The notes beneath the pieces are model-generated. The model had not been told where the DNA came from. It searched no databases and saw only the letters and a program-made list of their open reading frames with translations. The position numbers were made by a program, and so were the translations under genes. A stretch of DNA of 64,000 nucleotides from Verrucomicrobiales bacterium (GTDB lineage: Bacteria; Verrucomicrobiota; Verrucomicrobiia; Verrucomicrobiales; DEV007): assembly GCA_029213195.1 (NCBI GenBank), contig JARGNI010000009.1, positions 89,768-153,767 of the forward strand. Reading direction: 5' to 3'. Positions 19,776-28,855 of this stretch are shown here, piece by piece; positions within the stretch are counted from its first letter, which is position 1; each line of letters begins with the position of its first letter.

Positions 19776-22700
19776 ATGAAGAAGATCTCTACCGTCTCCC
19801 TGACCCTCGCCCTCTCAGGATACATCCTCACCGCGACCGCCGACCCCTCGAACAAGGTCACCTTTGTCGATGATGTTCTGCCCATCCTCGAGAACAAGTG
19901 CGTCAACTGTCACAATGCCGACGAAGCAAAGGGTGGTCTGAATCTAGCCACCTACTCGGCCACCCTCACTGGAGGTTCCGGTGGAGAGGTGGTCGTGTCC
20001 CAGGACCCCGGCTCCTCCCGACTCTACACGCTCTCAGCCCACACCGAAGAGCCTTTCATGCCGCCAAAGGGAACCAAAGCGAATGAAAAAGAACTGAAAG
20101 TCCTCTCGGACTGGATCGCAGGCGGACTTCTCGAAACGGCAAACAGCAAAGCTCGCAAATCCGACAAGCCAAAGATCGACTTCGACTCCATTACTTCCAC
20201 CGGGAAGCCCGAAGGTCCCCCGGCCATGCCCGAGCATCTGCTCCTCGAGCCGGAAGTCATCACCGAGCGTCCCAACGCCGTTCCCGCGATGGCTCACAGT
20301 CCCTGGGCGCCCATTCTCGCGGTCGCCGGTCAGAAGCAAGTGCTTCTCTATCACTCCAGCGACTTTGATCTCCTTGGAGTCCTCCCCTATCCCGAGGGAT
20401 TCCCCCAGACACTCTCCTTCAGCCCGAACGGCGCCTATCTTGCCTGCGGAGGCGGGCGTGCCGGTAAATCCGGGAACGTCGTCGCCTGGGACATCAAGAC
20501 CGGCGAGCGAATCCTCGATGTTGGCAAGGAATACGACATTGTTCTCGGTGCCGATGTCTCCCCCGATCTCAAGAATGCCGTTCTTGGAGGCCCCAAGCGA
20601 AACATCAAGCTCTGGGACACGGTTGCTGGCGAGCAGCTCAACAGCATCAAGAAACACCCCGACTGGCTCCTGACCGCAGCCTACAGCCCTGACGGCGTCA
20701 TTTTCGCCACCGGAGGCAGAAACGGAGGTCTCTACGTCTGGGAAGCCGCGACCGGATATGAGTTTTACACCCTGAAAGGACACACCAAGGCCGTAACCGA
20801 TATTTCATGGAGAATGGATGGAAACGTCCTCGCTTCCTGTTCCGAGGACGGGCAGATCATTCTCTGGGAAATGCTGGAAGGAAAACAGGTGAAGAAATGG
20901 AACGCTCATGGCGGCGGCGCTCTCGCCGTAACATTTTCGCCGGACGGTAAACTGGCCTCAGTCGGTCGGGATAAGACCGTGAAGATCTGGGAAGGTGACG
21001 GAAAGCAGATCCGATCGATCCCTGCCTCGGACGACATCGTCCTGAGTGTTGCCTTCAGTCACGACAACCAGCGAGTTTTCTCGGGAGACTGGCACGGCGT
21101 TGTGAAAGTCTGGGACGTCGCAAGCGGCGCCGAGCTTGCCAAGATCGAACCCAATCCTCCCACGATCGAGCAGCAACTCGCCTACTCCGAAAAGCGGATT
21201 GGAGAACTCACCGGATCAATTCCCGCTCTTGAAAAAGGGGTCGAAGTCGTTTCCAAAGAGCTCACCGATGCGAGAAACCAGGCCGCCGCGATTGCGAAGA
21301 CGATCCAGGAAGCGACGAAGTCGAGAGATGCTGCGAAAGCCGAAGCCACCAAGTTCACGAACTCGGTCAAGACGTTGACAGCCCAGCTTGAGCAAGCGAA
21401 GGCGCTGGTTACAATCCGCCACGGTGAGACGAAAAAGCAGACCGACGCCCTCGCCGCAGGCAAGCAAGCCCTCCAAACCACGGAAGCTCAGTTCGCCAAG
21501 GAAGACGCGAGTCTAGCCACGAGCACAACAGCATTGGCACAAGCAAAGACTGCCCTCGACAAGGTCACCGCCGATTCCAAGATTCCGGCCCTGAACGCAG
21601 AGCAGAAAAAGAAATTCGACGAGCTCGCGGCTTCCCGCAACGCAATTGCGGCCCAGAAGCAGAAGATCGATGCCTCTCTCACCGAGAAGACCAAGCAGCT
21701 TGATCCGGCCAAGCAAGCCCTCGCCGCTGCGGAAGAGGCGCTGAAAAAGGCCAAGGACGCCAGTGCCTCGAACGAACAGAACTGGAAGGCAAAGGATGCG
21801 GCCCTCGCGGCGAGCCGACAGGCTCTCCAGGCCGCGGAAGCCGCCCTGGCCGAAGCACTGAAGCAAAATCCCACGCCACCGAAGGAATTGGTCGACCGGA
21901 AGAACCAGGCTGCTCAGGCGGTCGCTGCTGCCGTCGCCGCGAAGGCCGAAGCAGAAAAGGCTCTCAATCAGTCCGTCGCGGCTGTGCCACCAACAACCAC
22001 CAAGCGGAATGAGGCGGCCGCTCGCAAGTCCATGGTCGAGAATGAACTGAATGTTCTCCGCAAATCGCAAGCCGATCTCGGAACCAAACTGGCAGCTGCC
22101 GATGCCGCCTGGGAACCCCTCAAGGATGCCCTTGCCGCTGGAGAGTCTCGCGTCGCGAAGACGAAGCAGGCACTTGCAGCAGCAACTGCAAATCACCAGA
22201 AGGCGGCTCAAGCGGTTCAAACCACAAAGGCGGCTCGGGACAAAACCGCCCAGATCGTTGCCGCCACCAAGACCAAGGTGACCCAGATCGAGGGTGCTGT
22301 CGCCAAGGCCACCGAAGAGCAGAACAAGGCCCAGACCGCTCTCGCCGCCAAGCAAAATGAGCTCAATGCCGCGAACACACAGCTCGCCGCCGCTAACGCC
22401 ACCCTCAAGAAATCCGAGGAATCGCTCGTTGCCGCCACCAATCAGCAGGAAGCCGCCAAAGCCAAGGTGGACGCGATCGTGAAGAAGGAGTCGGAAACGA
22501 AGGCTAAGATCGAGATTGCGAAGAAGGAACTCGATCAGTCCAAGTTCCTTGCCAAGAAGTGGCAGGCCGCCGCAATCAATCTCAGCGCCCACAAGGAATC
22601 CGAAGAACTCGATGACATGGCCCTCGAACTCGAGGACATGATGGAAGAAGAGAAGGAAGCAAAGACGGAGGTTGCGGAAGCATCCCAGGCTCGCGCCGAA

Positions 22701-23342
22701 GCGGAGAAGACTCTTGCCGAAGCCAAGTCCACCGTGTCTGAGGGAACGAAGAAGCTCATGGAAAAATCGACCTCGGTCCTGGAACGTGCGCTCCAGCTCG
22801 TATCGAGCCGAGCCGTTGCCGAACTGAGGGAAGAAGCCGTCCAACTCCAGCCGATCCTCACGGAAGCGGACTCGGAAAAAACTCTTATATCCGTTCAGTC
22901 CGATCCCGTCACCACCGACCTTGTCGATACCCGAATCCCGGTCGATGCCATTGTCACCGAAGGTCTCGAAGAGGAGGCCGCGGAAGAGCAGAAAGTCATC
23001 GAGACGGTGGCCGCCAAGGCGCTCTCCTACAAATCACCGGACGAGATCAACAGCGAAGTCGAATCACTCCGCAAACGTCTCTCGGATATCGAGAAGTTTC
23101 TCGCCAACACCTACACCGAAGCGGATCGCACCAAGGAAACGATCGAAAAGGCGAACGAGGTGGCCCAGAAGACCCCTGAACTCGTCGCAGAACGTTCCAA
23201 GGCAGAGCAAGCCGCAGCTCGTGAACTTGCGGAAGCCGAAGCCGAAAGGAAACGCCAGGAGGAAGCCCTCAACGCTCAGAAAAAGCGGATCGAAGAGCTG
23301 CGCGCGAAGTATCTCGCCACTCTTCCGGAAAGGAAAGAATAA
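19776..23342 (+). CDS. Planctomycete-type cytochrome c domain + WD40 propeller + long Ala/Lys-rich coiled coil fusion
   Basis: MKKISTVSLTLALSGYILTATA signal; VDDVLPILENKCVNCHNADEAKGGL; WD40 blades (KLWDTVAGEQL, LYVWEAATGYEFYTLKGH, ILWEMLEGKQVKKW, VKVWDVASGAEL); about 550-residue coiled coil. Confidence 0.9.
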   Translation: MKKISTVSLTLALSGYILTATADPSNKVTFVDDVLPILENKCVNCHNADEAKGGLNLATYSATLTGGSGGEVVVSQDPGSSRLYTLSAHTEEPFMPPKGTKANEKELKVLSDWIAGGLLETANSKARKSDKPKIDFDSITSTGKPEGPPAMPEHLLLEPEVITERPNAVPAMAHSPWAPILAVAGQKQVLLYHSSDFDLLGVLPYPEGFPQTLSFSPNGAYLACGGGRAGKSGNVVAWDIKTGERILDVGKEYDIVLGADVSPDLKNAVLGGPKRNIKLWDTVAGEQLNSIKKHPDWLLTAAYSPDGVIFATGGRNGGLYVWEAATGYEFYTLKGHTKAVTDISWRMDGNVLASCSEDGQIILWEMLEGKQVKKWNAHGGGALAVTFSPDGKLASVGRDKTVKIWEGDGKQIRSIPASDDIVLSVAFSHDNQRVFSGDWHGVVKVWDVASGAELAKIEPNPPTIEQQLAYSEKRIGELTGSIPALEKGVEVVSKELTDARNQAAAIAKTIQEATKSRDAAKAEATKFTNSVKTLTAQLEQAKALVTIRHGETKKQTDALAAGKQALQTTEAQFAKEDASLATSTTALAQAKTALDKVTADSKIPALNAEQKKKFDELAASRNAIAAQKQKIDASLTEKTKQLDPAKQALAAAEEALKKAKDASASNEQNWKAKDAALAASRQALQAAEAALAEALKQNPTPPKELVDRKNQAAQAVAAAVAAKAEAEKALNQSVAAVPPTTTKRNEAAARKSMVENELNVLRKSQADLGTKLAAADAAWEPLKDALAAGESRVAKTKQALAAATANHQKAAQAVQTTKAARDKTAQIVAATKTKVTQIEGAVAKATEEQNKAQTALAAKQNELNAANTQLAAANATLKKSEESLVAATNQQEAAKAKVDAIVKKESETKAKIEIAKKELDQSKFLAKKWQAAAINLSAHKESEELDDMALELEDMMEEEKEAKTEVAEASQARAEAEKTLAEAKSTVSEGTKKLMEKSTSVLERALQLVSSRAVAELREEAVQLQPILTEADSEKTLISVQSDPVTTDLVDTRIPVDAIVTEGLEEEAAEEQKVIETVAAKALSYKSPDEINSEVESLRKRLSDIEKFLANTYTEADRTKETIEKANEVAQKTPELVAERSKAEQAAARELAEAEAERKRQEEALNAQKKRIEELRAKYLATLPERKE

Positions 23343-23381
23343 GCCCTGCCCACCCTGTCGCGGGCGCCCCCCCCTGTCGCC

Positions 23382-23735
23382 TCATCCTTCGAAGGGATGG
23401 GGCCGACTCAACTCGCCCCCACACATCAGGCAGTGGCTGCGACGCGTGTTGGTCTTGCGCCCGCAATGCGGACAGTCGGTGATTTGACGGGAAATTTTTC
23501 CGTCCACCCTGCCGTCGCGGCTGTCGACCTCGAGGATCTTGAGATCGAGTTCTTCTTCGGTGAGTTCGGTCTTCTCCCGAACCAGTTCCCACATCGATTG
23601 ACAAGCCAGGGAAAGCCGATCGAGGTGCCGCTGCATTTCATGGATTTCTGCATCGACCCGATCTACCTTGTTCCCCGCCTTCCGTGCCGATTCATTGGCT
23701 CGATGAATTTTCGCCTGCTGATGGAATTCCCAGAT
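23382..23735 (-). CDS. Small zinc-ribbon protein with N-terminal helical region
   Basis: MIWEFHQQAKIHRANESARKAGNKVDRVDAEIHEMQRHLDRLSLACQSMWELVREKT... with C-terminal CPHCGRKTNTRRSHCLMCG. Confidence 0.8.
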   Translation of the reverse strand: MWEFHQQAKIHRANESARKAGNKVDRVDAEIHEMQRHLDRLSLACQSMWELVREKTELTEEELDLKILEVDSRDGRVDGKISRQITDCPHCGRKTNTRRSHCLMCGGELSRPHPFEG

Positions 23736-23847
23736 CATAGTGATTTGCTTGGTTCGCAATCATCGAAGCGCTTTCACTCTCATTCATCGAGTGCAATCTG
23801 AATCGATTTTTGGAATGACGAGGCAGACGAGCAATTGCACTACACCT

Positions 23848-24603
23848 CTACGGAATCTCCTCGATGAGGATGGGCCTCCCCTTGTATTGCTGGACTTCCA
23901 ACCCTGCTTCGCGGAGCGCAGCCCGCGCATTCCCGAGCTTGGCCGCTCTCGTAGCATCGTAGGCATACAGGGTGAAAATGGGCACTGCAGTAAACCACTC
24001 GCTCCGCCGCATCACCAATTCTCGAGAAGAATCTGGCTTCAACCCCATGACCAGGGTGCGGTGAGAAAACCGCTTGCTCACGGCATCGGGGACCGGTTCG
24101 AGGCGTTTGAGAAAAGTTCGGAGTGCCGCAGGAAGATCCAAGTTCGGATCGCGATTCCGCATCGCAATCCCCTCTCCAAACAGCGCGCCGAGAGCATTGC
24201 TGGGCAAGTCATCAGGGTGCGCTTCCGGAGGGAAAGTGCGGGAGCGGCCCGCCTCGAAATCCATCCCGCCTTCCAGTTCCCATTGTTGATGCAATGCCTC
24301 GGCCCTCCCCTTCTCTCCTGAGGCTACGCGAGCTGCCAGGGCGAGGAAATGGACAAGGTCGATCGGACCTCCCAGTGCGGTGATCAAATAGCGATCGGAC
24401 ACGGGATCGGAGACCGTATCCTGCTCCAGTGCCACCTCTCGCAGCACCATCATCTTTCTCGATGCGGCCCCTGCTTCTTTCCATTCCTCCGAAGCAACCG
24501 CTTCGAGAAGGAGACGCTCAAAGGAGCCCGGCAACTTTTCCTCGCCTGCGAAAGAAAGGCACAACAACCCTGGCAAAAATCCGAACCACCATCTTGCCAG
24601 CAT
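23848..24603 (-). CDS. Secreted protein of unknown function
   Basis: Signal-peptide-like MLARWWFGFLPGLLCLSFAGEEK; rest alpha-helical, no family recognised. Confidence 0.55.
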   Translation of the reverse strand: MLARWWFGFLPGLLCLSFAGEEKLPGSFERLLLEAVASEEWKEAGAASRKMMVLREVALEQDTVSDPVSDRYLITALGGPIDLVHFLALAARVASGEKGRAEALHQQWELEGGMDFEAGRSRTFPPEAHPDDLPSNALGALFGEGIAMRNRDPNLDLPAALRTFLKRLEPVPDAVSKRFSHRTLVMGLKPDSSRELVMRRSEWFTAVPIFTLYAYDATRAAKLGNARAALREAGLEVQQYKGRPILIEEIP

Positions 24604-24717
24604 TCTCCAAGAATAGCCGAAAAACCTTGCCGAGGACAAGAACAAGAGGGGCATCATCTGCTTGAGCAATACCTCGATTCCTGTTCTCATTCTTCGAAAT
24701 ACTCCCCTAGCCCCAAC

Positions 24718-25899
24718 ATGAGACCGATCCTCTTTCTTCTGCCCCTCCTACTCTCTGACCTCGTGTTCGCCGAGCCTCGGACCTGGACCAACACCAAGGG
24801 AACGGAGATCGAGGCAGAGCTCATCAGTCGAGACGAAAACTCGATTACGATTCGCAGGACAGCCGACGGGAAACGCTTCGAAGTTCCTATCGAATCGTTG
24901 AGTGCTTCCGACCGGGAATGGCTCAAAGCAAATGCGAAAGGCACCGGGAAAGGCGGAAACGGCATCTACATCGCCGTCGGAAATGGGGCTCACCGCATGT
25001 CATCTCTCGATGGAGTTGATTGGACTCACCACGTCTATCTCGACAAACCAGCTCACGACCAGAATGACCTCAAAGCCATCGACGTAGGAAACGGAACCTG
25101 TGTCGCTGTCGGGGGATTCTCCAAATCAAATATCTTCACGACGACCGACGGAGTGAGTTGGGATAAAAACCCCTTCAACATCGGAGTCCTCAGCGGCGTT
25201 CTCTTTGTCGACGACCGGTTCCTCGTCTTTGGAGAAGGGGGGCGGGTCGCCGCCTCGAAAGATGGGGTGAGTTGGGAACAGATCGGCGATGCCAAGCTGC
25301 GAGACCACCAGAAGGCGGAAGCCGAGAATCTCGGACTCGACGAAGTCATCAAATCCAACATCCGCCGCTGGCGCCATGCGAACGGCGTTTTCGTAGGTGC
25401 TGGCGACAACTGCATTCTTGTCTCCACCAAGGATTTCGAGAAGTGGACTTTTGCCGAGCGCTTGGAACCAAAGTCTCGTCTGTTTATCGAGTCGGACGGA
25501 AATGGATTCGTCGTTCGAGGAGACCGCACCCTTCACGTTTCGACGGATGGAATCGAATGGAGCGAAGTCACCCCTGAACTCGATGAGAAAACGAAACTCC
25601 ACAGCCTCGTTCATGATGGCGAGCGCTATCTCGTCAACGACCGCTCCGGCAAGGCTTGGGAGTCATCCGATGGGAGCGAGTGGACGGAGATCGACGATGC
25701 CACCTTTCCCGGAACCCTCGCGACTCTTCGTCCCGATCTCTACTACTCTTTCGAAACCTATTGGAAGTACACCGAGGATCTGAAGATCTCGCGCGACGGC
25801 GGAAGATCCTGGGAGAGTTGCACGCTTCCTGAACCCGCCGGAGTGACCAATATCATCTTTGCCGAGGGATTCCCCGCCTTCGCTCCTGTAGCGGAATAG
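24718..25899 (+). CDS. SHD1 (SLA1 homology domain 1)-like domain fused to BNR/photosystem-assembly-like beta-propeller
   Basis: Signal peptide; EPRTWTNTKGTEIEAELISRDENSITIRRTADGKRFEVPIESLSASDREWL is SHD1-like; repeated TTDGVSWDKNPF / SKDGVSWEQI / STDGIEWSEV / SSDGSEWTEI blades. Confidence 0.82.
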   Translation: MRPILFLLPLLLSDLVFAEPRTWTNTKGTEIEAELISRDENSITIRRTADGKRFEVPIESLSASDREWLKANAKGTGKGGNGIYIAVGNGAHRMSSLDGVDWTHHVYLDKPAHDQNDLKAIDVGNGTCVAVGGFSKSNIFTTTDGVSWDKNPFNIGVLSGVLFVDDRFLVFGEGGRVAASKDGVSWEQIGDAKLRDHQKAEAENLGLDEVIKSNIRRWRHANGVFVGAGDNCILVSTKDFEKWTFAERLEPKSRLFIESDGNGFVVRGDRTLHVSTDGIEWSEVTPELDEKTKLHSLVHDGERYLVNDRSGKAWESSDGSEWTEIDDATFPGTLATLRPDLYYSFETYWKYTEDLKISRDGGRSWESCTLPEPAGVTNIIFAEGFPAFAPVAE

Positions 25900-25906
25900 G
25901 CCGCGA

Positions 25907-26539
25907 CTAGGATTCCACCAGGCGATAGCTGACCATCTCTCCGTCCCCCAGATACATCATCAGGATCGCATCTCCGGATGCGACGGACTGGAACAGGTCC
26001 ATCATTATCTGCTCCTGGTCGGGCCACGGATAGACAAAGAAAAGGTCCACCTCTGCCGGATCCAGTTCGTCATAGATCGCAGGCGAAGAATCGGCGCCCC
26101 CGGAAACCGCATCTCCCGGCAGAAGCAGGTCCTTTCCGCCAATACCCTCGGTTTCTTCAAAACCCGGGGGCAGGTAGCTGGTTTCGAGGATCTCCACCTC
26201 CAGTCCAAGGTCCTTGATCAGCTCCCTAGACTTGGTCACGAGGATCTCTTCCTTTTCCATTCCGACCGCTTCGAAGCCCAACAGGCTCGCGATTCCGGAA
26301 GCCATTCCAAAGCCGGAGCCCCATTCGCAGAAGAGCCCACCCGAGAGTTCCCCGGTCTCGAGGAGTTCCGAAATCCCGGCATGGATCAGGAGTGGATCAC
26401 AAGGGACAAAATTTCGATAGCGGACGCCATGACCATCGTCGTAGAAGCGGTCGATCCTCTCTGTACCGATCTCGATCAGTCTCCGAATCGGCTCGGCAGG
26501 AGTTCGTGGAGCATACTCCAGGGCGATCTCCTCGAGCAT
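25907..26539 (-). CDS. Predicted class I SAM-dependent methyltransferase-like protein
   Basis: FCEWGSGFGMASGIASLLGFEAVGMEKEEILVTKSREL resembles motif I/post-I of Rossmann methyltransferases; start at MLEEIALEYAP preferred. Confidence 0.7.
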   Translation of the reverse strand: MLEEIALEYAPRTPAEPIRRLIEIGTERIDRFYDDGHGVRYRNFVPCDPLLIHAGISELLETGELSGGLFCEWGSGFGMASGIASLLGFEAVGMEKEEILVTKSRELIKDLGLEVEILETSYLPPGFEETEGIGGKDLLLPGDAVSGGADSSPAIYDELDPAEVDLFFVYPWPDQEQIMMDLFQSVASGDAILMMYLGDGEMVSYRLVES

Positions 26540-26556
26540 CCATCGCTCCGAATCGA

Positions 26557-27498
26557 TCACTGGCCCAATTCTCCCAGTTTCTTTTTCATCATGGCGGACT
26601 GATCGGGATCGAGGATCTGCCAGCAAGCGAGACCATTTCCCACGAGATCCCATTCATCGAACTGCCAGATGAGATTTCGTTCCGAATCGAGTGCAAAGAT
26701 CTGGGGGTCGTCATCGCCCGCGTGACAATTCCCGATCACGAGACTCCCATTGTCCAACTCCTGCACCGTCGTCATCCATCCCAGTTCGATATCCGAGCTG
26801 GGAACCTTCTTTGAAATCTCCCACACCACCTTCTTCTCGGGAGAAACCTCGACGACGCTGTTTCCTCCACCAGATGCGATCAGCGTGTTTCCATTCTTCA
26901 GGCGAATCGCTCCATAGACGCGAGTACCGATCTCGTATTCCCAGACGATGTTGCCCTCGCCATCGTATTCGGTCACCACACCAGGCTGCTCGGCACAGGC
27001 AAGGTAGTTCCCATTCTCGAGAATCCGCATGAGCCTCGTCTTCTTCCGCCCGCCTTCTCCCAGTGGAACCGATTTCACCAGCTTTCCTTCCTCATCGACA
27101 TGAATGATCCGACCAACTGTGCTCTCAACGATCACGGTTTCTCCATTCGGCAAACGTGCGAAAGCATGGACATCGACCTTCTTTCCTTCGTTTCCATTTT
27201 GAGTCGCGCTGTCGTATTCCCAGACGATCTCCTTCTCGAGGTTGATCTCCTTGATCTTGGTCCAGGAATCGTGAAAGAGAATGTTTCCATTGGGAAGGAG
27301 TTGGACATCGTGATGGCCGGCGTGGCCCTTCTTCGGTCCCTCGGTTCGAAACTGCCAGAGCACCTTTCCGTCGGCATCGCAGATCGCGAGCACGTTCTTC
27401 CCATACGAAGCCCCCACGAGGACAAGACGATCCTCAAGCCCTTGAGAGGGAGTCGCGAAAATCAGGGAAAGCAGCAGAGGAAAGAGAAAAGGGCGCAT
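26557..27498 (-). CDS. Secreted PQQ/arylsulfotransferase-like beta-propeller protein
   Basis: MRPFLFPLLLSLIFATPSQG signal; repeated DADGKVLWQFRTEGP, KEIVWEYDSATQNG, EGNIVWEYEIG, EKKVVWEISK, ERNLIWQFDEWD. Confidence 0.82.
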   Translation of the reverse strand: MRPFLFPLLLSLIFATPSQGLEDRLVLVGASYGKNVLAICDADGKVLWQFRTEGPKKGHAGHHDVQLLPNGNILFHDSWTKIKEINLEKEIVWEYDSATQNGNEGKKVDVHAFARLPNGETVIVESTVGRIIHVDEEGKLVKSVPLGEGGRKKTRLMRILENGNYLACAEQPGVVTEYDGEGNIVWEYEIGTRVYGAIRLKNGNTLIASGGGNSVVEVSPEKKVVWEISKKVPSSDIELGWMTTVQELDNGSLVIGNCHAGDDDPQIFALDSERNLIWQFDEWDLVGNGLACWQILDPDQSAMMKKKLGELGQ

Positions 27499-27597
27499 GG
27501 GTGAATCAGTCTTTCCAAAAGCATAGAAGATCGCGAGCACTCATCAAGACCCGAATCCAGGTGAAGGAATACGCCGACCGATTCCGTCCCGTCGAGC

Positions 27598-28095
27598 TCA
27601 GTGAATCTCGACATGCTCCCCTATCGCCGACTCGTAAGTCTGGTGGAGCAGGAACATTTGCTGGGCACCCAGCTTTTGCCCGAACTGAGCAACGATGTAG
27701 AGAATCGCAATTCCGCCAAGAGCTCCTCCCAGTCCCCACATCCAGGTCAGTTCGGATCCGATGATCCACTGGGCAAGGACGAGAGCACCCGCAATCAGCC
27801 CGAGGAAACCAAGAATCAGGTAGCTGAAAAGAAACAACGACCAGGCATTGGCATTCGGGCCATAGATCCCGTGGATCGTCGTCTTTCCGCCCTCTTCTTC
27901 CAGGCTCAGGTTCAATCGTGGGGACCAGAAATGCCGATCCCGTTCCGAAATCCGAAGGCAGAAAAAATCGGGGAACTCTTTGACCTCGAACTGATCTCCG
28001 ATCGGCGCGACTGATTCCCGAAGGATCTCCTGCACCTCATTGGCACTTCTCTTCACCACCTGGGAAAAACGAGGGCGAATATGAAAGCTACTCAT
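27598..28095 (-). CDS. Membrane protein of unknown function
   Basis: MSSFHIRPRFSQVVKRSANEVQEIL...; two TM helices (LFLFSYLILGFLGLIAGALVLAQWIIGS; WGLGGALGGIAILYIVAQFG). Confidence 0.7.
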   Translation of the reverse strand: MSSFHIRPRFSQVVKRSANEVQEILRESVAPIGDQFEVKEFPDFFCLRISERDRHFWSPRLNLSLEEEGGKTTIHGIYGPNANAWSLFLFSYLILGFLGLIAGALVLAQWIIGSELTWMWGLGGALGGIAILYIVAQFGQKLGAQQMFLLHQTYESAIGEHVEIH

Positions 28096-28130
28096 GACAT
28101 CCCAAGGATGCCCGAGAATCGGTCCAAAAG

Positions 28131-28718
28131 TCAATCCGCAGGAAAGACAAATCCACCGGGCACTTTTTCGATGGATGCATAAGCCTCCAGGTCGACAAGA
28201 GGGGCAACCGCTTCCTGAATCAAATCCGGATCTCCCTGGCAACGCTTCTCCAGGCTCGTGGCGATCTGGAGAGGATCGATCTCGAGGGCGAGCGAAAATG
28301 ACATCTCGATTTGCTCAAGATCATCCCGGTCCGCTTCCATTTCGAAGTCGACCTCAGTTTCGAAGGAGACTTGGATCTTTCCATCCTCGATCGAGCCGAA
28401 CTGGATCGCGGTCACATCCGCCGGATTGTGCTCTCCGAAAAGCAGCATCGCTGCCTCGACCGATCCAGGTTTGGGTGCCCAGGGGAACTCGAAATTCTGC
28501 AACTCGAGTCCACGGCAGCTTTTCACTGGCACCTCGATCGAGTCCACCCGGAACAGCGGAGTCAGCGTTTCGCCCTCATACTCAAACGGAGCGAAACCAA
28601 GCTCGATGAAAAATCGCAGGCTCGGCTCCTGCCCCTCTCCCGGATTCTCCGAAATTCTCTGCCCGAGTTTTCCGGACCTGGGTTGAAAAGCACCTTCTGG
28701 AAGTTCACTCATGGGCAT
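28131..28718 (-). CDS. Conserved-looking hypothetical protein (acidic, cytoplasmic)
   Basis: 195-aa ORF in a stretch with no better competing frame; no family recognised. Confidence 0.55.
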   Translation of the reverse strand: MPMSELPEGAFQPRSGKLGQRISENPGEGQEPSLRFFIELGFAPFEYEGETLTPLFRVDSIEVPVKSCRGLELQNFEFPWAPKPGSVEAAMLLFGEHNPADVTAIQFGSIEDGKIQVSFETEVDFEMEADRDDLEQIEMSFSLALEIDPLQIATSLEKRCQGDPDLIQEAVAPLVDLEAYASIEKVPGGFVFPAD

Positions 28719-28855
28719 CGTTAGGACGGATGAGGGAATCGCTCAACCGTTGATTCGCAGTTTTCCCTACGGAAAAACGCGCCTCATCGCGACAAGGAAA
28801 ATCTTTCCTTTCGCCCCGTTTCAGAAGATGATTTCTCCGCCTCATTGATTGAATC

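Noticed and set aside
21190-22700. Apparent DNA repetitiveness (GCC/AAG/GCC-rich) in the coiled-coil coding region
   Set aside because: Explained by heptad-type Ala/Lys/Glu/Gln codon usage; no exact long tandem unit seen.
21513-22844. 443-aa Gly/Leu/Phe-rich minus-strand ORF
   Set aside because: Complement of the Ala/Lys-rich coiled-coil region; composition fully explained by that.
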